Source: Candidatus Stahliibacteriota bacterium
Lineage (GTDB): Bacteria > Hydrothermota > Tepidihabitantia > B3-TA06
Length of the DNA: 39,115 bases
Direction of reading: 5' to 3'
Assembly (NCBI GenBank): GCA_030592225.1
Contig: JAUVJT010000001.1
Location: forward strand, 1 to 39,115
Part shown: in pieces, positions 31,504-39,115 of the stretch
How the letters are laid out: each line of letters opens with the position of its first letter
Position numbering within the stretch: position 1 is the stretch's first letter
Position numbers and translations under genes: made by a program
Notes under the pieces: generated by a model
What the model was told of the DNA's origin: nothing
Database searches by the model: none
What the model saw: the letters and a program-made list of their open reading frames with translations, nothing else

Positions 31504-33267
31504 ATGCTTACAGGATTGCTCCTAACCTTGATGGCGGCGGCGCCGGAGGTGATGTTTGGGGATGCGGGGAATTACTTCGTAGCAGGAGATTTCGCAGATA
31601 TCGTGGAGGTTGATGGGACCATCTACGCGGCAAGCGGTTTTGGGTTGACGACAGTTCCCGCAGACCTCAGCTCGCAGGAGCATTTTCCCACGCCATACTA
31701 CTCGCGGAAGATTGCATCGGCTGACAAACGGTTATACCTCGGTGAAGGCACGAGGATTACCGCATTCAAGGTATCTGGCAAAGCCGTACAGATGCTGGCC
31801 TCTTACCCGGTACAAGGCAGAATAACCGCACTGGCAGCCGGCAAGGATTTCGTGGCCGCGGGTACGGATTCGGCAAAAGTGGAGATATTCTCACAAGACT
31901 CCAGGCTGAAACCGATTGCCGTCATCGATATGCCCGAAACTGTGAAGGATATCGTCTTTTACAAGGGATTCCTCTACGCGGCCTGCGGCAGGGAAGGAGT
32001 TGTTATCATAAGACTGGGAGATGCTCCGGCTAAAGTGGGAGAACTTTCCCTATCCGGCGCCCGGGCTTTGGAGGTTGGTGAAAATACTCTGTTTGTGGCC
32101 ATCGCTTCTACGGAGATTTATGGTTTCTCCCTGGCCGACCCCGCCTCACCTCAAGAGAAGATCAAGTTCTCAAGTTCCTCGCCTGCGGTCTCGCTTGCAT
32201 ATTACGACAAGCATCTGTACGCCGCACAGAGATACCAGGGCTACTCCATCTTCAACCTGCGCGGCGAACGAGTTGAACTGGCCGAGCCGTTCCGCCAGGG
32301 CGACGTGGTGGACATTCTGCCCACCGATGAGGGCGTGTTTCTGGCGCTGCGGGAGGCGGGAGTTGTGCGTCTGGAAGATGAAACCCTCGCCGAGCTAACC
32401 CTCACCGCTCGTCTTGAGCAAAACTCCCCGTCAATTCACACCACCCAAAGCGGTTCGTTCTGGGCGGTGGCTCGCGGCGAGGATGGTGCAAGTATCGTAA
32501 GGCTGTTTGAAGGCGAGACCTTTGTGACCCTGGGCCATGCCGAGCCTCCGCCTTCAAATGCGGCAGGCGTTTTTCTCTCCGGAACCTATCTGTACGTGGC
32601 CGACGTCAAACACGGCGCTTCCATATACAACATGAAAACCTTCCCTGTGGCCGAACGCAGCTTTGACCTGCACCAGCCGGGCGAGCCGCAGCGCATCAAC
32701 CTGACCAATGATTTGATACCCCTTGCCGCAGGTGAATGGGGACTAAGGGTACTGTGGATATGCCCTTGCGGCCCGCTCAAACAGCGCTCAGCCCTGGGAG
32801 GCTTCACCGCTGTAGACGTCGCGGCCCGGGATTCAATCATATACGTGGCCGATCCCGACTCAGGCCTGCGAATCATGGAGGTGAGCGAGGAAGGGGTCAA
32901 ACTCACCCAGCTTTCCGTATACCCAGGGGTAATAAGCCCCCGGGCGCTATTGCGTGACGGAGATGTTCTGTACGTGGCGGACAGCATCGGCGCAATCGCG
33001 GCGCTGGACGTATCCGACCCCGCCAACCCCGAACAGCTTTCCTTCACCTTTATAGACACCCGACCTTACGGACTGGATATTGAGAATTCAACCCTGTACG
33101 TGGCCTGCGGCGAGAGCGGAGTGTTAGAGATAGATGTGAGTGATCCCTCGGCGCCGAAGCCCGGCGAGTTCATCGAAACACCGGGCAAGGCCCTTGCGGT
33201 TGCCGCATCGAAGCGCCATCTGGGTGTGGCCGACTACACATCCTGGATACTCCTGCCTCTGGAGTAA
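31504..33267 (+). CDS. Secreted LVIVD-type beta-propeller with CPCGP motif, paralogue of the preceding gene
   Basis: This 587-residue protein starts at the ATG at 31504 behind AAAGGAGAG, 13 bases after the previous stop. A short signal peptide (MLTGLLLTLMAAAPEV) is followed by propeller repeats (GVVIIRLGDAPAKVGELSL, AIAALDVSDPANPEQLSF, GVLEIDVSDPSAPKPGEF). LRVLWICPCGPLKQRSALGG with Cys420 and Cys422 corresponds to the motif in the neighbour, while the rest of the two chains has diverged much more. The arrangement points to an old tandem duplication with the CPCGP site under selection. The two proteins may form a complex with the LolA-like protein in the periplasm or at the surface; that is inference. 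Confidence 0.78.
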   Translation: MLTGLLLTLMAAAPEVMFGDAGNYFVAGDFADIVEVDGTIYAASGFGLTTVPADLSSQEHFPTPYYSRKIASADKRLYLGEGTRITAFKVSGKAVQMLASYPVQGRITALAAGKDFVAAGTDSAKVEIFSQDSRLKPIAVIDMPETVKDIVFYKGFLYAACGREGVVIIRLGDAPAKVGELSLSGARALEVGENTLFVAIASTEIYGFSLADPASPQEKIKFSSSSPAVSLAYYDKHLYAAQRYQGYSIFNLRGERVELAEPFRQGDVVDILPTDEGVFLALREAGVVRLEDETLAELTLTARLEQNSPSIHTTQSGSFWAVARGEDGASIVRLFEGETFVTLGHAEPPPSNAAGVFLSGTYLYVADVKHGASIYNMKTFPVAERSFDLHQPGEPQRINLTNDLIPLAAGEWGLRVLWICPCGPLKQRSALGGFTAVDVAARDSIIYVADPDSGLRIMEVSEEGVKLTQLSVYPGVISPRALLRDGDVLYVADSIGAIAALDVSDPANPEQLSFTFIDTRPYGLDIENSTLYVACGESGVLEIDVSDPSAPKPGEFIETPGKALAVAASKRHLGVADYTSWILLPLE

Positions 33268-33370
33268 TCCAGACCTCTCTCTTGCGGATTAACAGTAAGG
33301 GGTTGATATTTCAAGGCTTACAGAACAAGAGTTGCGGATAGTGCCGTAAGACACGGCAATCCAAATCCGC

Positions 33371-33398
33371 TTGACAAGTTAAATCCGTAGAGTATACT
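33371..33398 (+). promoter_or_regulatory. Promoter of the radical SAM pair
   Basis: TTGACA (33371-33376), 16-bp spacer, TATACT (33393-33398). The leader of about 145 bases contains no riboswitch I recognise. Confidence 0.68.
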
Positions 33399-33550
33399 TT
33401 ATAAAACGTGGGGTATCACCTCGCGGGGTCCAGGATGGTCTTGAACGCGGCAATGCCCCCTTCCCCCGAGTCTGCAAATGAGGGTACGAGAGAGCTAACT
33501 ATAAGAGCAGGGTGAAGATACACAGGTAACGAAGGAGAATAACGAATAAG

Positions 33551-34915
33551 ATGGCTGCCAGATTGAATTCGAACCCCAAGATTCTCTTAACCACCGCCTA
33601 CCGGCATTCGGCAAACGACTACTACGATGCCAGTGGAGTGAACTTCGTACGCAAGCCTCACTTTGCATTGCCCCGCACCGTCTCCACGTCCCTGCGGTTC
33701 CTTAAGCAGAACATCCCCGAGATCGAGATAATGGAGTTTCCCCGCTGGCACGAGTACGTAGCAAAGCTCCGCGAAGGCTGGGATGCGGTAGGATTCACCT
33801 TCTTCCACCACGATCTGGCCGAGATACTCCAGATGGTCGAGGAGGCCAGACGTCAGGGCATCCGCGAGATATGGGCCGGCGGCTACGGCGGTCTCTCTCT
33901 GGAGGCTGAGGAGTTTGCCGACCGCATCTTCTACGGCTACGCGGAGAAGCAGTTCAACGAGGAGATCTTCGGACGCAAGCTGGAGCGCGTCCAGCATCCG
34001 CCGGTGGCTATGACGGTTAACGTGAACCTCCCGCCCACCGTACCCTTCAAGAAGGTGGGGTATCTGTTTACCCAACGCGGCTGTCCATACCGCTGCACAT
34101 TTTGTCAGACCCCAATCCACTCGCCGCGCCCGGCCCGGGTCCCGCTCGAGAGCATCGAGGAGGTGCTGCGCTACTACCGCTCGGTCGGAATCAACGAGGT
34201 GTGGATTCTCGATGAGACTTTCTACACCTTCCCCTCCCACTCCGAGGCGGTCATAGATTTGCTTACCCGCTATAACTTCTACTGGTGGGTGCAGTCGCGC
34301 GCGGATTTGACCCTGAAGCATCTTGACGACTGGGCCGATCGCGGGATGGTGGTGGTTGGGTTCGGGTTGGAAAGCGTTAACAACGAAATCCTGGCCAAGA
34401 TCGGGAAGAGAACCAACCTGGAGGTTATGCGGGAATTCAGACGGCGAACCGCCGAACGTATGGTGTACGCGATGGCCTACTACATGATAGGTTACGAGGA
34501 AGATACTGTTTCCTCGGTTCTGCGCGACTACGTTACCCTGCGCAAGATGGGGTTTGATATGCATCAGCTAACCGTACTCACCCCCTTTCCCAAAACCCCA
34601 CAGTGGTTTGACTTCAGGGAACGCTACGGTATCTTCGAGCCCGACTACCACCGCTACGACGCACGTCACCTTGTGTGGAATCATCCCCAAATCACGCCCT
34701 CCCAGATGCAGATGCTTTTGCGCGTCGGTCTGGCAAACCTCAACGTTCCCATGGATAACTATGGCAAGGCGATCATTCGTCTGATTCAACGCCGCCTGTA
34801 CGACAAAGGCATCCCGCGGTTAATCTGGGAGGAGTTGATAAAACCCCCAATTCATGCTCTCGGTTTCCGCGAACGCAAGCAGGTCTTTATCCCCGCAAAT
34901 GGAGCGAGAGGATAA
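33551..34915 (+). CDS. B12-binding-type radical SAM protein (copy 1)
   Basis: The product has 454 residues. The N-terminal about 150 residues form a Rossmann-like cobalamin-binding-type domain (PKILLTTAYRHSANDYYDA, WDAVGFTFFHHDLAEILQM, EIWAGGYGGLSLEAEEFADR) but without the DxHxxG motif of base-off B12 binding. The radical SAM core has Cys178, Cys182 and Cys185 in RGCPYRCTFCQTP, which hold the [4Fe-4S] cluster; IDETFYTFPSH, GLESVNNEILAKIGKRTN and AYYMIGYEEDT follow, as in the BchE-like group. Substrates of this group vary widely (methylation, ring formation, lipid and secondary metabolism), so no reaction can be named. The GGAG ribosome site is 13 bases from the ATG, rather far. A closely related gene follows after one base. 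Confidence 0.86.
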   Translation: MAARLNSNPKILLTTAYRHSANDYYDASGVNFVRKPHFALPRTVSTSLRFLKQNIPEIEIMEFPRWHEYVAKLREGWDAVGFTFFHHDLAEILQMVEEARRQGIREIWAGGYGGLSLEAEEFADRIFYGYAEKQFNEEIFGRKLERVQHPPVAMTVNVNLPPTVPFKKVGYLFTQRGCPYRCTFCQTPIHSPRPARVPLESIEEVLRYYRSVGINEVWILDETFYTFPSHSEAVIDLLTRYNFYWWVQSRADLTLKHLDDWADRGMVVVGFGLESVNNEILAKIGKRTNLEVMREFRRRTAERMVYAMAYYMIGYEEDTVSSVLRDYVTLRKMGFDMHQLTVLTPFPKTPQWFDFRERYGIFEPDYHRYDARHLVWNHPQITPSQMQMLLRVGLANLNVPMDNYGKAIIRLIQRRLYDKGIPRLIWEELIKPPIHALGFRERKQVFIPANGARG

Positions 34916-34916
34916 G

Positions 34917-36278
34917 ATGCCCAGACCGACCACAAATCCCAAGATACTTCTAACCACCGCATACCGACACTCAAAGAACGATTATTACGACGCGATAGGG
35001 GCGAACTTCGTGCGCACCCCTCGCTTTGCCATCCCCCGTACCGTAGCCTCGGGACTGCGATTCATCAAGCAGAACGTTCCGGATATCGAGATAATGGAGT
35101 ATCCCCTGTGGCACGAGTTCACAGCAAAGCTTGCCGAAGGCTGGGACGTTGTGGGATTTTCGTTCTTCCAGCACGACATCGGAGAGGTGCTGGAGATGGC
35201 TGCGGAGGCGCGGCGTCAGGGGGTCAAGGAAATATGGGCAGGTGGCTATGGTGCACTCGATTCGATTGCCGAGGAGTTTGCCGACCGTGTCTTCTACGGC
35301 TACTCAGAGGAACAGCTCCTTGCTGAGCTTTTTGGCCGCAAGCTGGACAGGCTGCGCCACCCTCCCCTGGTATGGCCTTTAAACATCAATCTCCCACCGG
35401 CAATTCCATACAAGAAACTGGGTATCGTCAACACCCAGCGCGGCTGTCCCTACCGCTGCACATTCTGCCAGACTCCAGTACATGCGCCACACCCTTCACG
35501 TATTCCGCTTGAAAGCATCGAGGAAATAATTCGTTACTACCGATCCGTGGGTATCAATGAGGTATGGATAATCGACGAAACCTTCTACACCTTTCCTTCC
35601 CACTCGAAAGCGGTTATCGACATGTTGGCCAGATACGATATGCACTGGAAACCGATGACGCGCGCCGATTTATGCCTTGAGCATCTCGACAGCTGGGTTG
35701 ACCGGGGCATGGTGATGGTCTCGGTGGGGGTGGAAAGCGTCAACAACGAGATACTGGCCAAGATCGGCAAGAGAACGAACATAGAACTCATGCAGGAGTT
35801 CAGGCGTCGCACCATAGAGAAGAAGGTCTTCGTTCTCGCCTATTACATGTTAGGCTACGAGGAGAATACATATGAGTCTATACTTCGGGATATCGAGGTC
35901 ATACGCAAGAACCTCTGGTTCGATCTCTTCCAGCTCACCGTGATGACACCTTACCCCCGAACCCCGCTATGGTACGATTTGGAGTCGCGCTACGGCATCT
36001 TTGAACGTGACTATCATAAGTTCGACGCACGCCACCTGGTTTGGAATCACCCCAACATCAGTCCTCGCCAGATGGATAAGCTTCTGCGGATGGCCATGGC
36101 CCACCTTAATATCCCGATGCGTAACTACATTAAAGGACTTATAGGGTTAGGCCAGCGTCGCATACACCAGAAGGGTTTTGGCTTTCTGTGGGATGACGTG
36201 GCCCGGCCGTTTCTGCATTCGCTGAGATATAACGAACGCAAACAGGTGTCCTTGCCCCGGCTGGAGAAAAAACCCTGA
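34917..36278 (+). CDS. B12-binding-type radical SAM protein (copy 2)
   Basis: The product has 453 residues from the ATG at 34917, which has GAGAGGA just upstream; an in-frame ATG at 34899 would overlap the previous gene. It is colinear with and very similar to copy 1: same N-terminal domain (PKILLTTAYRHSKNDYYDA), cluster Cys177, Cys181 and Cys184 in RGCPYRCTFCQTP, same ESVNNEILAKIGKRTN and C-terminal GIFERDYHKFDARHLVWNHP. Differences gather in the substrate-side half (for example MHWKPMTRADLCLEHL against FYWWVQSRADLTLKHL). The pair is a tandem duplication and the two may act on successive or alternative substrates. It ends convergent with the TPR gene; 36279-36387 shows no clear terminator. 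Confidence 0.86.
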   Translation: MPRPTTNPKILLTTAYRHSKNDYYDAIGANFVRTPRFAIPRTVASGLRFIKQNVPDIEIMEYPLWHEFTAKLAEGWDVVGFSFFQHDIGEVLEMAAEARRQGVKEIWAGGYGALDSIAEEFADRVFYGYSEEQLLAELFGRKLDRLRHPPLVWPLNINLPPAIPYKKLGIVNTQRGCPYRCTFCQTPVHAPHPSRIPLESIEEIIRYYRSVGINEVWIIDETFYTFPSHSKAVIDMLARYDMHWKPMTRADLCLEHLDSWVDRGMVMVSVGVESVNNEILAKIGKRTNIELMQEFRRRTIEKKVFVLAYYMLGYEENTYESILRDIEVIRKNLWFDLFQLTVMTPYPRTPLWYDLESRYGIFERDYHKFDARHLVWNHPNISPRQMDKLLRMAMAHLNIPMRNYIKGLIGLGQRRIHQKGFGFLWDDVARPFLHSLRYNERKQVSLPRLEKKP

Positions 36279-36387
36279 GACGAGGAAAACCCCGCCGGCG
36301 CCGAGATAGTCCCTCCCGCTTAGTCGACTCCACTACCAGACTACCCTTAGGTAACTTACGTACCAGTGATATGAGGACGAAGGAAAC

Positions 36388-37554
36388 CTACTGTGGTGAC
36401 TCCTGTGGAGCAAGCAGCCGCTGGATTGTCCGGCGGGCCGACGAGTGGGCAGGATTAAACCGCAGGGCGGTCTCCAACACCATAATCGCCGCTGAAATCT
36501 GACCTCTTTGAGCGTAAAGATATGACAGGTTATCGTAGGAATCCATAAACGTGGGATCGGCGCGAATCGCCTGCTTGAATGAGAGAACCGCCTTGTCGAA
36601 ATACCCCTCTGCATTATAGACAAACCCCAGGTTGTTGAGGATCATTGCATACATTCTGCTGGATTCCGGAAGCATCCACTCCGCCATACGAGCGCCTGTC
36701 TTCAGTATTTCTTCAGCTTCCTTCAACCGTCCCTGACGATAAAAAAGACTCCCCAGCTTGACGTATGCACTTATATTCTCCTGATTCTCACGCTGCGCCC
36801 GGCGGTAATATTCTTCCGCGCGCGCGTAATCCTTTTGGCTCTCAGCAATACCGCCGAGAAGAGAAGAAGTTTCGCTCCGCTCGTATCCCAGCTCGTAAGC
36901 CTTGGTCATCATTTCCGCCGCCTGTACCTGATTTCTAGTCATCCGATAGTAGATACCCAGTTGGTAATAGCAGTATCCCGGTTTGAAATTATACTCAAGC
37001 GCTTCCCTAAAAGCCCGCTCACCTATCTCGTAGTGCCTGGACTTCATCGCCGTGAGGGCGTAGTCAACGTGAGTCGCCTTCAGGGGAAACTCCTCGGGAC
37101 GCTGCCTCATGCGTGAAAATATCTCGAAAGCCGTCTGATCCTGACCCAGAAGAGCATGGCAGCGCGCGCGCTGGTAAGTCACCCAGGGAACGTCAAGCCC
37201 GGCACGCTCCGCCTTCTGGTAAAAAGCAAGTGCCTGATTGTAATCCCTGCGCGTGTAGTATACCTCGGCTTGCAGAAAATCGGCAAGAACGGCAAATTCC
37301 TGCTCCTGCCGGGGAGAAGTCTTCATGGGCTGAAAGAACCCCGCTATCGGAAGGGCAAGAACGACAAACAGACCTGAAAGAACAAGAAGCCATCTGGATT
37401 TGAAGAATACGGCCAGAACCAGAACAACGGCCAGAGGCGGTGCAATAAACCACAAGGCAGACATGGCAAGAAGTAACGGGGGCAGAAGAGCAATCAAAAC
37501 AGCGCCCACCACTACGGCAATAACGTGGGCGGTCGAGACTCCGACGCTCCTCAT
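36388..37554 (-). CDS. Membrane-anchored tetratricopeptide-repeat protein
   Basis: The product has 388 residues. Two membrane segments lie at about 10-32 (VIAVVVGAVLIALLPPLLL) and 34-75. From about 90 to the end a string of TPR helices follows: AEVYYTRRDYNQALAFYQKA, YYQLGIYYRMTRNQVQAAEM, YVKLGSLFYRQGRLKEAEEI, NNLGFVYNAEGYFDKAVLSF, NLSYLYAQRGQISAAIMVLE. TPRs mediate protein-protein contacts. Its start overlaps the stop of the upstream membrane-protein gene (ATGA), so the two are coupled and may form one complex. The function is unknown. Confidence 0.82.
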   Translation of the reverse strand: MRSVGVSTAHVIAVVVGAVLIALLPPLLLAMSALWFIAPPLAVVLVLAVFFKSRWLLVLSGLFVVLALPIAGFFQPMKTSPRQEQEFAVLADFLQAEVYYTRRDYNQALAFYQKAERAGLDVPWVTYQRARCHALLGQDQTAFEIFSRMRQRPEEFPLKATHVDYALTAMKSRHYEIGERAFREALEYNFKPGYCYYQLGIYYRMTRNQVQAAEMMTKAYELGYERSETSSLLGGIAESQKDYARAEEYYRRAQRENQENISAYVKLGSLFYRQGRLKEAEEILKTGARMAEWMLPESSRMYAMILNNLGFVYNAEGYFDKAVLSFKQAIRADPTFMDSYDNLSYLYAQRGQISAAIMVLETALRFNPAHSSARRTIQRLLAPQESPQ

Positions 37555-38912
37555 TTCTCAACTTCCTTCGGGGATTGCTTGGCCCGCCGCAGGATGATCT
37601 CGCGTCCCAGAAACACCACTGCAAGCGAAGCAAAAATCACCAGCGCCAGTTGCCACGGGAAGATAAGCGCTGCTCGCTCGGCACCGAACAGCGAATATCC
37701 GCAAAACACCAGCAGGAAAACCGCAAGCGTGTTCAAAAGCACAGATGGTACGAAGTATCGTTGGAGTCGCAGAGGAGGCATTGTCAGAACAAGCGCCACG
37801 ACAAGAAAACAAACGTAGACAAACAAGGTTGGGTACCCCAGGCACCACGCAAAGGCTGTGGCCAGAACGAACATCCCGCCTGCAGCCCTGCGGAATGTCT
37901 TTCTGTCCGCTTCACTGCGCTCCGAATCGTAGCCGCGGCTCAGGAACAGGTGTACTGCAGCTGAGGCGGCTCCCAGAATAAACAGGGCAATCAGAGCCAG
38001 GTAGTCAAACGGGTTGCGCGGAACGCCTACCAGGAGATCGCGCAGGCCGAGCCATGCAAACAGGAAGCCCGCGCCTGCAGCAAACGCCGATATTATCATT
38101 ATAACGGGATCAAGAGAACGAATTAAAAGGCGCGTTTTCTCCTTGCTGTACAAAAACAGCCCGAGCCACAGCATTGGGGTAAACGGGAAAAGAAGAACCA
38201 ATGCGTACTTACGGGTGGAGGAGTTGATGAGTCCACCCAAAAAGTAAAGCGACTGGGTTGACGAAGGGTCGCCCGGCAAAAGACCCATGATCTGCTGCGT
38301 ACCGCCGGTGACTACAGCGGCTACTGCCATAATAATCGGGGTAAGCAGAATCGAGATTATCTTCCGCCGGGTAGTACGGGCTCGAAGACCACTGTATATC
38401 GCAACCAACAAAACAGCTAGATATATCTCTACCAGCATCCCGGGAGAAGTGCCGTAAGGAACCACTGCCTCCCCCCACGAGGAGAAAATAAGCCAGGGCT
38501 GCAAGATAGCCTTGATTCCGTTGATGACCATTGCGGGATCGCCGGGGTAGGCAAGATTAAAACCGCCGGAACGAAACAGGGGATCGACCAACGGCGGAAT
38601 CATGATGATAAACGAATAAACTAAAAGCACCCGAATTGTCTTGCGGAAATCTATCCCGGCGACGAGACGCATCAATAGCGCTATTGCGAGATACATCACG
38701 AAGTAGAAGAGGGAATAATGCAGAAACAGCATCTCGATGGTCAGGATAGTGGTTACAGTATTCCCTGTCCCTGATGTCTCCATCACGCCTTCCGTTATAT
38801 TGCGCACGACCGTGTAGCCATAAGCTATCAGGATAAACGTCCCGAGAGACATCGTCGATTTCTCCACCGGTTTGATGAAGGTGTTGTCTAACCAGTTAAA
38901 AAACTTTTTCAT
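37551..38912 (-). CDS. Polytopic inner-membrane protein of unknown function
   Basis: The product has 453 residues from the ATG at 38912 behind AAGGAGAG. About ten to twelve hydrophobic segments are visible, separated by short polar loops, after an amphipathic start (MKKFFNWLDNTFIKPVEK). A stretch near 385-395 (LTMPPLRLQRYFVPSVLLN) recalls the S-x-P-P-x-R-L-K-R motif of UbiA prenyltransferases, but the acidic NDxxD motifs of that family are missing, so I do not assign it. It is coupled to the TPR protein, suggesting a joint membrane assembly. Confidence 0.72.
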   Translation of the reverse strand: MKKFFNWLDNTFIKPVEKSTMSLGTFILIAYGYTVVRNITEGVMETSGTGNTVTTILTIEMLFLHYSLFYFVMYLAIALLMRLVAGIDFRKTIRVLLVYSFIIMIPPLVDPLFRSGGFNLAYPGDPAMVINGIKAILQPWLIFSSWGEAVVPYGTSPGMLVEIYLAVLLVAIYSGLRARTTRRKIISILLTPIIMAVAAVVTGGTQQIMGLLPGDPSSTQSLYFLGGLINSSTRKYALVLLFPFTPMLWLGLFLYSKEKTRLLIRSLDPVIMIISAFAAGAGFLFAWLGLRDLLVGVPRNPFDYLALIALFILGAASAAVHLFLSRGYDSERSEADRKTFRRAAGGMFVLATAFAWCLGYPTLFVYVCFLVVALVLTMPPLRLQRYFVPSVLLNTLAVFLLVFCGYSLFGAERAALIFPWQLALVIFASLAVVFLGREIILRRAKQSPKEVEK

Positions 38913-38957
38913 TAACTCTCTCCTTCCAGTTAGATTGAATGATACTAATCAGAAAGA

Positions 38958-38985
38958 ATTATAGGAAGGCACACTCGACTGTCAA
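38958..38985 (-). promoter_or_regulatory. Consensus promoter of the membrane/TPR operon
   Basis: Minus strand: TTGACA (38985-38980), 16-bp spacer, TATAAT (38963-38958); both boxes perfect. Confidence 0.72.
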
Positions 38986-39080
38986 CCCAACAGCGAAACT
39001 TCCTGATTCAAGTAAACAATGCGTGCCCGATCGTAATCTCCGTTTAAACCTCTGGATTCCACCTTCCTGCAACAAATCAA

Positions 39081-39115
39081 TCAGCGCTTCTCTTCGGTCT
39101 CTTCATCCCTGTCTC
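39081..39115 (-). CDS. Possible last codons of a minus-strand gene entering from the right edge
   Basis: One minus-strand frame reads DRDEETEEKR and then a TGA at 39083-39081. A charged tail like this is a plausible C-terminus, and the promoter at 38985 lies downstream of it, but ten codons are too few to be sure. Bases 38986-39080 show nothing else. Confidence 0.2.
   Translation of the reverse strand, partial: DRDEETEEKR

Noticed and set aside
33339..33357. TGCCGT/ACGGCA hairpin as a terminator after the second propeller gene
   Set aside because: It lies about 75 bases after the stop and has no T-run; too weak to call.
33435..33515. 26-codon open frame in the leader of the radical SAM pair
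   Set aside because: Only a weak AGG precedes the ATG and the peptide shows no regulatory features such as codon runs; chance is likely.

Overview
The window comes from an uncultured-looking, Gram-negative-type bacterium. A TonB-dependent outer-membrane receptor, an ExbD-like protein, secreted proteins with CARDB-like modules and a C-terminal tail of the type-IX-secretion (Por/T9SS) kind, LVIVD beta-propellers and a YfhO-type membrane protein together suggest the FCB group, such as candidate division WOR-3/Stahlbacteria or a neighbour. That placement is an inference from gene content; no rRNA marker is present. Genes are densely packed on both strands, and several start with GTG or TTG.

Layout. 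(1) 1-2519, minus: most of a large secreted multidomain protein, cut by the window edge. (2) 2986-8617, plus: a four-gene envelope glycosylation operon (GT2 with membrane anchor, GT4, LPG-synthase-TM/flippase-like protein, YfhO-like GT-C), facing a lipoprotein (8693-9430, minus) across a bidirectional terminator. (3) 9533-15012, plus: housekeeping genes mfd, a nitrilase-superfamily protein and argS. (4) 15207-20803, plus: a phosphorelay operon with ATGA overlaps (hybrid histidine kinase with two REC domains, a single-REC protein, and REC-PATAN with a degenerate small-GTPase domain), followed 7 bases later by an EF-G gene. (5) 20814-21726, minus: tmk and a small Cys-rich protein. (6) 21918-24190, minus: a BtuB-like receptor under a cobalamin riboswitch. 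(7) 24404-26761: a class II Fic protein with an unusual 12-bp phased repeat over its promoter and start, a V4R/TIGR02265-like protein and an orphan ExbD-like protein. (8) 26762-28923: a repeat-rich accessory stretch (22-bp tandem repeat, 83-bp MITE-like element, long palindromes, one secreted-protein gene and the relic tail of a second). (9) 28924-33267, plus: a LolA-like periplasmic protein and two paralogous beta-propellers sharing a CPCGP motif. (10) 33551-36278, plus: a tandem pair of B12-binding-type radical SAM proteins. (11) 36388-38912, minus: a polytopic membrane protein and a membrane-anchored TPR protein.

Two window-wide patterns stand out. Almost every transcription unit has a near-consensus TTGACA box, and 11 of the 14 such promoters I aligned have a 16-bp spacer to the -10. 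Three genes (2986, 9533, 26396) have a -10 box ending 6-9 bases before the ATG and no Shine-Dalgarno, so they look leaderless.

The best candidates for something undescribed are the CPCGP propeller operon, the REC-PATAN-pseudoGTPase relay linked to EF-G, the phased GGACA arrays at the Fic gene, and the CsbB/YfhO-like pair in a cell with an outer membrane. I found no tRNA, rRNA, CRISPR array, transposase or integrase.
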